Shown here: positions 16,877 through 26,798 of the stretch, piece after piece
Numbering within the stretch: position 1 is the stretch's first letter
Layout of the letters: each line of letters begins with the position of its first letter
Assembly: GCA_017302895.1 (NCBI GenBank)
Contig: JAFLBV010000003.1
Coordinates: 444,500-508,499, forward strand
From: Ignavibacteria bacterium
Lineage (GTDB): Bacteria; Bacteroidota; Ignavibacteria; Ignavibacteriales; Ignavibacteriaceae
Direction of reading: 5' to 3'
Length of the DNA stretch: 64,000 nt
Notes under the pieces: generated by a model
Database searches by the model: none
Told to the model about the DNA's origin: nothing
What the model saw: the letters and a program-made list of their open reading frames with translations, nothing else
Translations under genes and position numbers: made by a program

Positions 16877-19347
16877 ACCACGGAATAAGGATTCATATCA
16901 AAGACTATTCTGATATCTTTGTGTTTTGAGTATTTTCGCCATGCTTCATATCCGCGGGTAATTGTATCTCTGAGAAGAGAGGCGGAGGGGTCGATTTTCT
17001 TCGAGGTTTTAATTAGCATCTGGAAGCGGAACTCGTTTTTCAGTTTTGAGAGGACTGCAGCAGAGGGGGGAAGAATTGAGACATTTCTGTTGTAATTAAA
17101 CATCTCTTTGTAAAGGTCGATAAGAGCATTACTGGCTTTTATCGGGTCTTTATCCTTAGTCTCCGCGAGGCAGAGATTAGAAAACGGGGGATAGAGCCTG
17201 AATTCGCGACTTTGAACATCCCTTGTAAAGAATCCCTCATAATCTCCATTTAATACCATCTTAAGGAGGGGATGATTCGAATCATAAGTCTGGATAATCA
17301 CTTCACCGGGGAGGTTGCTTCTTCCTGCCCTGCCGCTCACCTGAGTAAGCATCTGAAAAGTTCTCTCTTCCGCCCTGAAATCGGGCATCCACAATGAAGC
17401 TTCTGCTGAAATCACACCGACAAGGGTAACACGGGGAAAATCCAGTCCTTTCGAAACCATCTGAGTCCCGACCAGCACATCAATTTCACCATCCCGGAAT
17501 TTATTCAAAGTTTCACCAAGTTTCCCTTTTTCTGAGATTGTATCAGAGTCAATCCTTTCAATCCGGGCATCAGGGAAGTATGACTGCAGTTCATCCTCCA
17601 CCCGTTCAGTTCCCGTCCCAAAAAGTTTTACATTTCTGGAGCCGCATACCGTGCACGCTTTTGGCATTGGCTTTACTGCATTACAATAGTGGCATTTTAT
17701 GTTGTTGGTTTTTATGTGGTAGATCATGCCGACCGAACAATTATCGCACTTCTCAAGGTTACCACACTCGACACAGTAAACCTGAGTGGCAAAACCCCGT
17801 CTGTTTTGGAGGAGAATGACCCCCTCCCCTTTTTTTATTTTCTCATCGATCTTACTCAAAAGGAGCTTCGAGAAGACATTCTCCATCTCTCCTTTTTTCT
17901 TCATTTCGGTGGTGTTTACAAGTTTTAAGTCGGGAAGTGTAGCTCCATCAACTCTTTCGGGGAGTTCGAGAAGAGTGTATTTACCTGAACGGGCATTGTG
18001 CATCGATTCGATAGAAGGGGTGGCAGAGCCCATCAAAATTGGACAGTCATTGTGTTTTGCGAGAACCACTGCGGCATCACGGGCATGATATTTTGGGGGT
18101 ATTTCCTCCTGTTTGTAACTGGAATCGTGTTCTTCATCGACTATTATCAGACCGATATCATTGAGCGGGGCAAAAAGAGCGGAACGGGCGCCTGTGACAA
18201 CCTTACATTTCCCCGATGCTATCCTCATCCATGCATCGTGCCTCTCTCCCGGGGAGACCCTGCTGTGAATAACTGCAACTTTTTCACCAAAATTTTGGAC
18301 AAGCCGTGCGGTCATTTGAGGTGTCAGTGAGATTTCGGGGACCAACAGGAGGCAGCTTTCCCCCTTTGCAATCGTCTGTTTGATAAGTTCAATATATACC
18401 TGGGTTTTGCCGCTTCCCGTTACTCCATGAAGCAGAAAGGGCTTAAAACTTTTGTTTGAAATATGCTCCGAGACGGCTGAAATCACCGTTTTTTGGTCCG
18501 GAGAGAGTTCAAACTGCTTCAATTCCTCGTTGTAGGTTTCGTGGTAAACTCTGTCAACCACCTTGTCATAAACCTCCACAAGACCCTTTTCCACAAGTCC
18601 GTTTATGGAACTTGAAGACCCTGATATCACTTTCAGAAGTTTTCCCGAGGGGGCTTCCTTTGTTCTGAAAGATGCAAGTTTCAGAAGCACCGTAACTTGC
18701 TTTGGGGAGCGTCTTTCGATTTCGGGGATTACGGAATATATCTCTTCAAGCGATTTTGCAAGTCTCACATACCGTTCGGTTTTGGTTTTAACCTTTGGTT
18801 TGCTCAGTCCGTCATCGATAGTGAGAATTCCCTCCTGCTCCATCTTCTTCAGGGGGGTGATAATCGACTTCACTCCTGTCAGATTTTGGAGTTGTTTAAG
18901 GGTATATTTCTCCTTCTTCAGAAGCAGATCCATCACTTTGTATCGTGTGGATGAGGTGCTTTTTTCGTTGCCGATAAATTTTTCGATTGTTTCACGGTCG
19001 GAATAGACAATTTTTTCAGACTGAACGGATGTGCCGTAGGGGTCGGTAAGTTTGAGTGCTTCCCCGAGCGAGCTCATGTAAAAAGATGAGAGCCACTGAT
19101 AAAATTTCAACTTTTTTTCGTCAAAAACGGGGTGTTTGTCGAGTACCCGAATAATCTTTTTAATTTTACTCAGATCATCAAAAGGGGGTTCATCGGTCAT
19201 CCCTACAATAAAACCCGTAAGTGTTCTCTGTCCAAACGGGGCAACCACCCGCTTCCCGATCTCCACTTCATCATAAAGTGTAACCGGAACCGAGTAGGTA
19301 AAAAGAGAATCAACCGGAAGCGGAAAGGAGACCTGGAGGAAACGCAT
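16873..19347 (-). CDS. priA: Primosomal replication restart helicase PriA
   Basis: This 824-residue superfamily 2 DNA helicase reloads the replisome at stalled forks. It has an N-terminal DNA-binding domain, then Walker A (HGVTGSGKT), a DEEH box (IIVDEEHDSSYKQ), and the zinc-binding insert with paired CxxC motifs (CVECGNLEKCDNC and CHYCNA...CTVCGS). Helicase motif VI (QVSGRAGRSNLPGEV) is also present. Length is in the usual range (~730-830). It is transcribed alone, convergent with the Lon-type operon. Confidence 0.96.
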   Translation of the reverse strand: MRFLQVSFPLPVDSLFTYSVPVTLYDEVEIGKRVVAPFGQRTLTGFIVGMTDEPPFDDLSKIKKIIRVLDKHPVFDEKKLKFYQWLSSFYMSSLGEALKLTDPYGTSVQSEKIVYSDRETIEKFIGNEKSTSSTRYKVMDLLLKKEKYTLKQLQNLTGVKSIITPLKKMEQEGILTIDDGLSKPKVKTKTERYVRLAKSLEEIYSVIPEIERRSPKQVTVLLKLASFRTKEAPSGKLLKVISGSSSSINGLVEKGLVEVYDKVVDRVYHETYNEELKQFELSPDQKTVISAVSEHISNKSFKPFLLHGVTGSGKTQVYIELIKQTIAKGESCLLLVPEISLTPQMTARLVQNFGEKVAVIHSRVSPGERHDAWMRIASGKCKVVTGARSALFAPLNDIGLIIVDEEHDSSYKQEEIPPKYHARDAAVVLAKHNDCPILMGSATPSIESMHNARSGKYTLLELPERVDGATLPDLKLVNTTEMKKKGEMENVFSKLLLSKIDEKIKKGEGVILLQNRRGFATQVYCVECGNLEKCDNCSVGMIYHIKTNNIKCHYCNAVKPMPKACTVCGSRNVKLFGTGTERVEDELQSYFPDARIERIDSDTISEKGKLGETLNKFRDGEIDVLVGTQMVSKGLDFPRVTLVGVISAEASLWMPDFRAEERTFQMLTQVSGRAGRSNLPGEVIIQTYDSNHPLLKMVLNGDYEGFFTRDVQSREFRLYPPFSNLCLAETKDKDPIKASNALIDLYKEMFNYNRNVSILPPSAAVLSKLKNEFRFQMLIKTSKKIDPSASLLRDTITRGYEAWRKYSKHKDIRIVFDMNPYSVV

Positions 19348-19427
19348 ACTAATTATGAGTTATTAGTTATTAGTTATGAGTTAAAATCAAATATAATTAA
19401 TAACTCATAACTCATAATTCATAACTA
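19348..19427. repeat. Inverted ATGAGTTATTAGTT word repeats
   Basis: Copies of TTATGAGTTATTAGTTATTAG are followed after an AT-rich spacer by the complementary words AACTCATAACTCATAATTCAT. The stretch can fold into a long AT-rich hairpin. It belongs to the same word family as the gap at 1305-1642. Confidence 0.65.
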
Positions 19428-19973
19428 CTTGACTTTTTTCTTAAAAAATGGTACGAGGTCCCGCTTGTTTTGGGGCTTTTTGCTGATGAGTTCGAATTCG
19501 AGTTTTTTCTCATCCTTGGGCCAGATGATGCGGGTGTATTCCGGTTTTTTGATGACGGTACCGTTGGTCACACCGATGGAATCTTTGCTGATGTTGGTGT
19601 AATAGTAGTATTCACCATCAAACTGGATGGCTTCCACATTTCGGATGGAATTAAATGAAAACTGTACACTTCCGGAGAGCTTTTTGTTGACTACATCGAG
19701 GTTTACACCGACGAGTCGTTTTCCTGTCTCTGCCATATACCCTAAAAACTCATCCCGCTGGAAGTAGATATCCCACAGGATTGTGGTGTCCTGTTCAAGT
19801 TCCTTGTTGCCCGTGGCATCGGAATATATTCCATCTGCGAAAAGGGTGGCGGTGCCTGTTGTGTCGGAATTTTTATTTATGGTTATTTCATATCGCATTT
19901 TTTCGACGAGGAGGCAACCTTGAGAGGTCAGTAAAAGGGTAAGTATGGAGATGGCAAAGAGTGTTTTTTTCAT
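19425..19973 (-). CDS. Putative lipoprotein of unknown function
   Basis: This 182-residue protein has a lipoprotein signal (MKKTLFAISILTLLLTSQGC), with C20 as the likely lipidated residue. The mature part is beta-rich and includes DTTILWDIYFQRDEF and YYYTNISKDSIG. It could be a small barrel- or jelly-roll-like envelope protein. I do not recognise a family. It lies between priA and lysA on the same strand. Confidence 0.65.
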   Translation of the reverse strand: MKKTLFAISILTLLLTSQGCLLVEKMRYEITINKNSDTTGTATLFADGIYSDATGNKELEQDTTILWDIYFQRDEFLGYMAETGKRLVGVNLDVVNKKLSGSVQFSFNSIRNVEAIQFDGEYYYYTNISKDSIGVTNGTVIKKPEYTRIIWPKDEKKLEFELISKKPQNKRDLVPFFKKKVK

Positions 19974-20023
19974 AATCTTCTTGAGTTGTTTAAATTTCTA
20001 CTGTTGGTTCGCAATTAACTGAT

Positions 20024-21307
20024 TTAAGGTATTTTGATCAAGTCATCAATTACCCTCTCATCATAGATGAGGTGGTCGTAGGTTTCACGACTGCGGGTTA
20101 TATGCCAGGCACTTCCATCCACAATTATTTCAGGTGGTTTTCTTCTGACATTGTAATTTGATGACATTACGGATGCGTATGCACCTGCAGACATTATCGC
20201 GACGAGATCACCCGGTTCACCCTTTTGCAGTTCGCGTCCTTTTGCGAGGTAATCACTCGATTCGCAGACCGGTCCCACAACATCGTATGTTATACGCTCA
20301 CGGGAGTTAATAAGTTCTACCGGAAGAATTTCGTGATAACTCTGGTAGAGAATCGGGCGGATAATTTCTGTCATGGAAGTGTCGAGAAGGAGAATATTTT
20401 TATTTCCGCTCTCTTTTGTGTAGAGCACTTTGCTGATGAGGGCACCGCAGTTTGAGGTGATGAATCTTCCCGGTTCGAAGAATATTTCACAGTCAAAATC
20501 GTTAAGGATTGGAGCCACCTGCTCTCCAAACTCTTTAATGTGGAATATATCACCGCCATGATAGGGTGAACCGAAACCTCCGCCGAGATCGAGGTGTTTT
20601 AATTTTAAACCGCGATCTTCAAGTTTATTCATGAATAACTTCAGTTTTTTCAGAGTCTCGAAATATGGGTCGAACGAAAGAATCTGTGAACCAAGGTGGA
20701 CATCAATTCCTGTAAATTCGATGTTCTGATAGTTTTTATGATTCAGGAAGATATCCATTGCAGGTCCCGGGTCGATTCCAAACTTTACACCGCTTTTAGC
20801 AGTTGAGATGTTTGGATGTGTCTGGACAACTATATCGGGATTTACACGCAATGCAACCGAGGCTTTTTTACCCAGTTCACCGGCGATTTCGTTGATCAGT
20901 TCCACTTCAAGCTTTGATTCCGCCTTTATCATAAGTACTTCAGACTCAACTGCGAGGCGAATTTCGTCGAGAGTTTTCCCCACTCCGGTCATTATCATCC
21001 GGCTTGGGTGAGCCCCGGCTTTTAGTGCGCGGTAGAATTCACCGCCCGAGTTTACATCGAGACCAAATCCCTCGTTATAGATTATTCTGATTACATTGAT
21101 ATTTGAGTTTGATTTTACAGCATAAAAGACTTTATGGGGTACATTTTTGAAAGCTGCATCGAACTCGCGGCATTTTTTGACGAGCGAAGCTTTGCTGTAA
21201 ATGTAAGCCGGAGTGTCTTCAGCAGAAATTATTTCTTCAACAGGGATGTTTTCACAAAATAGTTTGTTATTTTGGTAGTGCCAAAAGTTATCTTCAAAGT
21301 GTTGCAT
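20024..21307 (-). CDS. lysA: Diaminopimelate decarboxylase
   Basis: This 427-residue fold-III PLP enzyme makes L-lysine from meso-diaminopimelate. The cofactor lysine is K65 in YAVKSNSN. The glycine-rich phosphate loop is LDLGGGFG, and the C-terminal active-site motif from the partner subunit is GPVCESSDYL. Length is typical. It sits alone on this strand beside a lipoprotein gene, so no lysine operon is visible. Confidence 0.95.
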   Translation of the reverse strand: MQHFEDNFWHYQNNKLFCENIPVEEIISAEDTPAYIYSKASLVKKCREFDAAFKNVPHKVFYAVKSNSNINVIRIIYNEGFGLDVNSGGEFYRALKAGAHPSRMIMTGVGKTLDEIRLAVESEVLMIKAESKLEVELINEIAGELGKKASVALRVNPDIVVQTHPNISTAKSGVKFGIDPGPAMDIFLNHKNYQNIEFTGIDVHLGSQILSFDPYFETLKKLKLFMNKLEDRGLKLKHLDLGGGFGSPYHGGDIFHIKEFGEQVAPILNDFDCEIFFEPGRFITSNCGALISKVLYTKESGNKNILLLDTSMTEIIRPILYQSYHEILPVELINSRERITYDVVGPVCESSDYLAKGRELQKGEPGDLVAIMSAGAYASVMSSNYNVRRKPPEIIVDGSAWHITRSRETYDHLIYDERVIDDLIKIP

Positions 21308-21392
21308 TTTTGGGGAAATTTTTCAGAAAATTAAAACGAAATTTAGTCAAAAATCTTAAGACAGCGGAATTTGGTTATTCCGGGAGCTTATA

Positions 21393-22754
21393 ATGCAAAA
21401 ACAGATTGTAGTGGATGAGAGAAGGATTAGACTTCTTCAGGAGGGGACGAACAGAAACGGAGTGGTGGTTTACTGGATGAGCCGTGACCAAAGGGCGGAT
21501 GACAACTGGGCTCTTCTTTTTGCACTTCAGATGGCAAACAGACGGCAGATGCCCCTGATGGTGGTTTTTACGCTTGTTTCCAATTTTCTTGAGGCAACTG
21601 AGAGACAATACGGTTTTATGATCAAGGGACTTGTGGAAGTGGAGCGAACTCTCAGAAACTACATGATCCCTTTTAAAGTACTGCTTGGAGATCCCGGGAC
21701 TGTACTTCCGCAGTTTTTGAAGGAAATCAAAGCTTCCGCTCTCATTTGCGATTTCGACCCGCTGAAAATCAAAAGAATCTGGAAAAGGGATGTTGCAAAA
21801 CAGATTAATATTCCTTTCTATGAGGTGGATGCTCATAATGTTGTTCCCGTACTCCATGTCAGCAACAAGGAGGAGTTTGGTGCATACACCTTGAGACCCA
21901 AAATTCACAAACTTCTTCCCGAACTTCTGACCGATTTTCCCGGACTCTCAGAACCCGTTGTGAAAGAAAGCTATCCCGAAAGAGTCGATTGGGATGCTGT
22001 GAATTCATCTCTTGTGATCAACAGGGAAGTGAAGGATTCGGAATATTTTCACCCCGGTTCCGGATCAGCCACGAAAGCATTACAGAACTTTCTGATCAGG
22101 AAGATTGAATTTTACAACGACAAGAGAAACGATCCAACCGAAGATTTTCAGTCAGACCTCTCACCGTATTTTCATTTTGGCAAACTCGCTCCTCAAAGGG
22201 CAGCCTACGAGGCTTTTATGAGGGTGAAGAAAACCGAAGCGAAGGACGCATTTCTTGAAGAATTGATTGTGCGAAGGGAACTGGCGGATAATTTTTGCTA
22301 CTACAACACGAAATATGATTCATTCGAGGGATTTAAGGACTGGGGGAAACTCACCCTGAACACTCACCGGAATGATGAAAGGGAGTTCGTTTATTCGCTT
22401 ACAGAATTCGAGGAAGCGAAAACACACGAAGACTTGTGGAATGCAGCTCAAATGGAGATGGTAACCAAAGGGAAAATGCACGGTTACATGAGGATGTACT
22501 GGGCAAAAAAGATTCTCGAATGGAGCGAAAGTCCCGAGGAAGCCATGAGAATCGCCGTGTATCTTAACGACAAATATTCTCTCGACGGGAGAGACCCGAA
22601 CGGCTATACCGGTATCGCATGGTCTATCGGTGGAATTCATGACCGAGCATGGACTGAACGACCTGTCTATGGGAAGATCAGATACATGAATTATAATGGA
22701 TGTAAACGAAAATTTGATACGAAAAAATACATTCAGAGATGGCTGAATTGCTAA
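21393..22754 (+). CDS. phr: Class II CPD photolyase
   Basis: This 453-residue FAD enzyme repairs cyclobutane pyrimidine dimers in light. The N-terminus RIRLLQEG...VVYWMSRDQRADDNWAL is the class II signature. The C-terminal FAD and DNA region includes MRMYWAKKILEWSESPEEA, YSLDGRDPNGYTGIAWSIGG and HDRAWTERPVYGKIRYMN, all typical of class II rather than class I enzymes. A role for the B12-type light regulator at 12,026 in controlling it is possible but unproven. Confidence 0.93.
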   Translation: MQKQIVVDERRIRLLQEGTNRNGVVVYWMSRDQRADDNWALLFALQMANRRQMPLMVVFTLVSNFLEATERQYGFMIKGLVEVERTLRNYMIPFKVLLGDPGTVLPQFLKEIKASALICDFDPLKIKRIWKRDVAKQINIPFYEVDAHNVVPVLHVSNKEEFGAYTLRPKIHKLLPELLTDFPGLSEPVVKESYPERVDWDAVNSSLVINREVKDSEYFHPGSGSATKALQNFLIRKIEFYNDKRNDPTEDFQSDLSPYFHFGKLAPQRAAYEAFMRVKKTEAKDAFLEELIVRRELADNFCYYNTKYDSFEGFKDWGKLTLNTHRNDEREFVYSLTEFEEAKTHEDLWNAAQMEMVTKGKMHGYMRMYWAKKILEWSESPEEAMRIAVYLNDKYSLDGRDPNGYTGIAWSIGGIHDRAWTERPVYGKIRYMNYNGCKRKFDTKKYIQRWLNC

Positions 22755-22858
22755 GGCTGAATATTTGAAGGCTGAGGGCTGAATTGCGAAGTTTGAGGTT
22801 TGAAGTATGAAGTTTGAAAGTTTGAAAGTATGAGGTTTGAAAATTTGAAGAGACAGAA
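22752..22858 (+). repeat. GAAGGCTGA/GAAGTTTGA word repeat array
   Basis: This is a degenerate tandem of 7-9 bp words (AAGGCTGA, GGGCTGAA, GAAGTTTGA, GTATGAGG). A ~29-bp segment around GAATATTTGAAGGCTGAGGG is repeated nearly exactly at about 59,218. The array fills the gap between the photolyase and the MFS gene. Confidence 0.65.
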
Positions 22859-22861
22859 ATA

Positions 22862-24043
22862 ATGAGAAAAAAAATATCGCGTCAGGTGGTGATACTTGGG
22901 ATGGTCAGTCTTTTCACTGATATTGCGAGTGAGATGCTGTATCCCGTTACACCGATTTTTTTGACGGCAACTCTCGGTGCTTCGATGGCGATAGTTGGGG
23001 TTATTGAGGGGGTTGCTGAAGTAATTGCAGGATTCCTTAAGGGATACTTCGGGATGCTATCCGACAGGTTACGGAAAAGATCAATCTTCGTAACCATAGG
23101 ATATTCGTTGTCGGCAGTTGCAAAACCACTTCCCGGCTTGATACCCGGTATCGGGACTGTGATTGGTTCGCGAATTGCTGACAGAATCGGGAAGGGAATA
23201 AGGACCGCTCCCCGGGATGCACTGCTTGCGAGTCATTCAGAGGGAAATTCTGGAGCGGTTTTTGGTTTCCATCGCGGAATGGATACTCTCGGGGCAGCAT
23301 TGGGACCTGTTGTTGCATTGATTCTCCTCTATTTTTATCCTGAAAACTACACACTTGTCTTTTTGGTGGCGTTTATCCCGTCGGTCTTTGCTGTTGTTTC
23401 CACGCTGCTGGTTAAAGACAGGTTTATAGAGGGGAAATCGAAACCAAAATCAAACTACCTTGCTTTTCTGAAGGATGCAGGCCCACAATACAAATTTCTT
23501 TTGGCAATTGTTGTTCTTTTTTCCTTTGTAAACAGCAGTGATGTTTTTCTTATTCTAAAAACGCAAAAAGAGTCAAACTCAGAACTGCTGGCTATAATTG
23601 GTTACATTTTCTACAATCTGGTCTATGCATCATTTTCATATCCCGCAGGAATAATTTCCGATAAACTTGGTAAGAGACAGGTTTTTGCAACAGGACTGTT
23701 TCTCTTTGCGATGGTTTATTTGGGATTTGCGTTTCTTTCCAATATTTATGTGATTTTTGGACTTTTTACTCTCTACGGAATATACGCCGCAACCACAGAG
23801 GGGATAGTAAAAGCATGGGTTTCTGATCTTGTTCCTGATGAGTCGAGGGGGTCTGCGATAGGGTTGCTGACGATGTTGCAGAGTTTTGCAGTTATGGCGG
23901 GCTCCGTTACCACAGGAGTTCTCTGGGATGCTTTCGGGTCAAAATTCCCGTTTTTGATTTCGGGAGTTGTTGCCGGGGTTTTGTGTCTTGTTGTGCTTTT
24001 TATGAAGGAAGGGAAGCAAAGGAAAGATGAAATACCGGTGTAA
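22862..24043 (+). CDS. Major facilitator superfamily transporter
   Basis: This 393-residue integral membrane protein has about 11-12 predicted helices. The conserved loop GIGTVIGSRIADRIGKGI followed by RTAPRDALLA is characteristic of a group of uncharacterised MFS permeases annotated as drug or sugar transporters. GIISDKLGKRQVF is the second-half MFS signature. The substrate is unknown. It is preceded by a repeat array and probably has its own promoter. Confidence 0.85.
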   Translation: MRKKISRQVVILGMVSLFTDIASEMLYPVTPIFLTATLGASMAIVGVIEGVAEVIAGFLKGYFGMLSDRLRKRSIFVTIGYSLSAVAKPLPGLIPGIGTVIGSRIADRIGKGIRTAPRDALLASHSEGNSGAVFGFHRGMDTLGAALGPVVALILLYFYPENYTLVFLVAFIPSVFAVVSTLLVKDRFIEGKSKPKSNYLAFLKDAGPQYKFLLAIVVLFSFVNSSDVFLILKTQKESNSELLAIIGYIFYNLVYASFSYPAGIISDKLGKRQVFATGLFLFAMVYLGFAFLSNIYVIFGLFTLYGIYAATTEGIVKAWVSDLVPDESRGSAIGLLTMLQSFAVMAGSVTTGVLWDAFGSKFPFLISGVVAGVLCLVVLFMKEGKQRKDEIPV

Positions 24044-24204
24044 AACGGTGATTTTATTTCGGGCGATGGAATGTTCTAATCATAATCATTTATCGTGAAT
24101 GAGCAGCATCTAGCAGGTCTCGAATTTATGTTTTCACATCAATTCATTATTAAGTAAATTTAAAGTCAAGTTTTTTTGAAATAAAGAAGAGTAAACGATA
24201 TCCG

Positions 24205-25974
24205 ATGGAATTTAAGTTAAGAACACACAATTGCGGAGAGCTTCGGGAGAGCAATATAGGCGAGAAAGTAGTTTTGAACGGCTGGGTGGCTGTTAGAAGA
24301 GACCTCGGTGGAGTAATCTTTATTGATCTGCGGGATCGATACGGAATAACCCAGGTTGTATTTGATCATACTTTCAACGCTGATGCACATGCACACGCAA
24401 AAGAATTAAGATCGGAATATGTGATCTCGATAGAGGGAACCATTCGCAAGAGACCTGAAGGAACAGAGAACGCTGCACTTCCAACAGGTTTCGTTGATGT
24501 AATGGTTGACAACCTCCTGATTCTGAACAGAGCGAAGACACCTCCATTTCCGGTTGAAGACGACATTGATGTTCATGAGGAATTGAGGTTGAAGTATCGT
24601 TATCTCGATCTTCGCCGGCCTGCCATGCAGAAAAACATGCTTGTTCGCCACAAAATGTATCAGGTAACACGCAAATTCTTTGATGAAAACAGTTTTGTGG
24701 AAGTGGAAACACCGATACTTATGAAATCAACCCCGGAAGGGGCGAGGGATTTCCTTGTTCCGAGCCGTCTGCACAAAGGGAAGTTTTATGCTCTTCCTCA
24801 GTCGCCTCAGCAGTACAAACAGATTCTCATGGTTGCAGGTTACGACAGATATTTTCAGATCGTAAAGTGTTTCAGAGATGAAGACTTGAGAGCCGATCGT
24901 CAGCTTGAGTTTACTCAGATAGATGTTGAAATGTCGTTCATCAATCAAAATTTTGTATTCGAAACATTCGAAAGATTGATGAAAGTGCTATACAAGGAAA
25001 TCTGGGGCAGAGAACTTGAAACCCCGATCCCAAGACTTACCTATGAAGAAGCTATGACAAGATACGGCTCCGATAAGCCTGATCTTCGTTTCGACCTTGA
25101 AATGAAAACCCTGAATGGAGTCTTCGCAGGCACGGAATTCAGAGTTTTTAAGGATACCATTGAGTCAAAAGGAATTATCACCGGACTTGTTGCTCCCGGA
25201 TGCGGTGACTACACCAGAAATCAGCTTGATGTGCTTACTGACTTCATCAAGAAACAGGGCGCAGGCGGTCTGATCTGGATTCGTGTAAAGGAAGACGGAC
25301 TCGAATCTCCGACAATGAAGTTCTTTACGGATGCCGAAAAAGAGGCAATGGTAAGTGAACTCGGTGCCAAACCGGGCGATCTCATCCTTATTCTCAGCGG
25401 CAAGAAATACAAAACTCTCGGACTTATGGGCAACCTTCGTCTGGAGATGTCACGCAGGTTGAATCTCGTCACTGCAGAATCAGAGCCAAAACTTCTTTGG
25501 GTTAAGGATTTCCCTCTGTTCGAGTGGGATGAAGAGACCAACAGATATTACGCAATGCATCACCCCTTCACTTCCCCCAACATGGAAGATGTGGCGGTAA
25601 TGGATACCGATCCTGCGGCTGTGAGAGCACAGGCTTATGATCTGGTTCTCAACGGTAATGAGATTGCCGGCGGCAGCATAAGAATCCATGATTCGGAGTT
25701 GCAGGCAAAGATGTTCAAAACTCTGGGCTTCACTGACGAAGATGCAAAAGAAAAATTTGGCTTCCTTATGGGGGCGTTCCAGTATGGTGCACCACCTCAT
25801 GGTGGAATCGCATTTGGTTTCGACCGCTTGTGCATGATCTTCTGCGGTGAGAAATCTATCCGCGAGGTGATCGCCTTCCCCAAAACTGCAAACGCCATAT
25901 CGCTAATGGATGACAACCCGTCACTTGTCTCGGACGACCAGTTGAAGGAACTTCACCTCAGAATCAGACAGTAG
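24205..25974 (+). CDS. aspS: Aspartyl-tRNA synthetase
   Basis: This 589-residue class IIb synthetase has an N-terminal OB-fold anticodon-binding domain (GWVAVRRDLGGVIFIDLRDR), a bacterial-type GAD insertion in the middle, motif 2 (FRDEDLRADRQLEFTQIDVE) and motif 3 (GGIAFGFDRLCMIF). Its length and GAD insert are those of the bacterial enzyme. Whether it also charges Asn cannot be told from this window. A strong terminator follows. Confidence 0.97.
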   Translation: MEFKLRTHNCGELRESNIGEKVVLNGWVAVRRDLGGVIFIDLRDRYGITQVVFDHTFNADAHAHAKELRSEYVISIEGTIRKRPEGTENAALPTGFVDVMVDNLLILNRAKTPPFPVEDDIDVHEELRLKYRYLDLRRPAMQKNMLVRHKMYQVTRKFFDENSFVEVETPILMKSTPEGARDFLVPSRLHKGKFYALPQSPQQYKQILMVAGYDRYFQIVKCFRDEDLRADRQLEFTQIDVEMSFINQNFVFETFERLMKVLYKEIWGRELETPIPRLTYEEAMTRYGSDKPDLRFDLEMKTLNGVFAGTEFRVFKDTIESKGIITGLVAPGCGDYTRNQLDVLTDFIKKQGAGGLIWIRVKEDGLESPTMKFFTDAEKEAMVSELGAKPGDLILILSGKKYKTLGLMGNLRLEMSRRLNLVTAESEPKLLWVKDFPLFEWDEETNRYYAMHHPFTSPNMEDVAVMDTDPAAVRAQAYDLVLNGNEIAGGSIRIHDSELQAKMFKTLGFTDEDAKEKFGFLMGAFQYGAPPHGGIAFGFDRLCMIFCGEKSIREVIAFPKTANAISLMDDNPSLVSDDQLKELHLRIRQ

Positions 25975-25981
25975 ATATTAA

Positions 25982-26007
25982 GACCCGGTTAACAGCCGGG
26001 TTTTTTT
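25982..26007 (+). terminator. Rho-independent terminator of aspS
   Basis: Stem ACCCGG/CCGGGT with a 7-base loop, followed by seven T. Confidence 0.85.
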
Positions 26008-26138
26008 ATATCGCTTAACTATATGAACAGGAAATTGATACTTTCGCTATCTTGACTTTAATCAGGGAAATGGTTATGTTTGCGTGTGACGAGTGTCCAG
26101 TGTTTTAAAAGATACTCGAAATAAACCGGAGACATATC

Positions 26139-26690
26139 ATGAATAAGTTCAGATCAATTCCGTTTTTCCTTTCGCTTTTACTTTTTACCCCTCTGTATGC
26201 CCAGGAATCGATAATCATTTCACTCCACAAAGTCGACTCGACCGATTATTACATAATACTCGAAAAAAATGTAAATCTCTCCGAATTGTGGCTGAGGGAA
26301 AAACCATTTGCCAAATCGAACAATGACATCAAGCTTGCTGTGATCGAAACAAAACTCACGAAGGAGGCATCAAAACTCGTTGTCCGGCAGCATCATCACT
26401 TGAAAAACAATATGATAGATGCCGGCAGAGCACAACCCCTTGGAAGCGGAGTCGCATCAGTAATCGGGACAGATAATGAATTATTGCCTGTCTGCATGGT
26501 CTTCCTGACCCCGAACATGAATCAGAAATTTGTGAAGTTCATAGACGAGGACGGAATTATAATCGCAGACAACTTCAAAAAGTTTGATTATGGAGACCCA
26601 AAGGAAGTGACAATGAAAGGGCTGATTCCATCGGATTTGGCGGAGGTGGCGATAGCCGAGGCGTGCAAAGATTACAGTGTGTCGAACTGA
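26139..26690 (+). CDS. Small secreted protein of unknown function
   Basis: This 183-residue protein has a signal peptide (MNKFRSIPFFLSLLLFTPLYAQ) and no membrane segment after it. The mature region is mixed alpha/beta (ITSLHK-like start, then VVRQHHHLKNNMID and FVKFIDEDGIII). I do not recognise a family. It is a single gene between two terminators, and its product is presumably periplasmic. Confidence 0.65.
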   Translation: MNKFRSIPFFLSLLLFTPLYAQESIIISLHKVDSTDYYIILEKNVNLSELWLREKPFAKSNNDIKLAVIETKLTKEASKLVVRQHHHLKNNMIDAGRAQPLGSGVASVIGTDNELLPVCMVFLTPNMNQKFVKFIDEDGIIIADNFKKFDYGDPKEVTMKGLIPSDLAEVAIAEACKDYSVSN

Positions 26691-26707
26691 GTAAGAGATA
26701 AAATAAA

Positions 26708-26741
26708 AAGAGCACACAAAGAAGATTCTCTGTGTGCTCTT
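26708..26741. terminator. Bidirectional terminator between convergent genes
   Basis: An 11-bp stem (AAGAGCACACA / TGTGTGCTCTT). It is flanked on the left by an A-rich run that becomes a U tract for the leftward protease gene. Confidence 0.8.
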
Positions 26742-26798
26742 AAAGCTTTTATTTCTTCAGGAATTCAGCCTTCAGCCGTCATCCCTCTGACTTAATTT

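Noticed and set aside
17538..19410. Several rightward ORFs opposite priA
   Set aside because: They are shadows of the priA coding strand, with no ribosome sites and no recognisable motifs.
24043..24204. Possible tRNA or riboswitch between the MFS gene and aspS
   Set aside because: No cloverleaf, T-box or other known structured motif could be found by eye.
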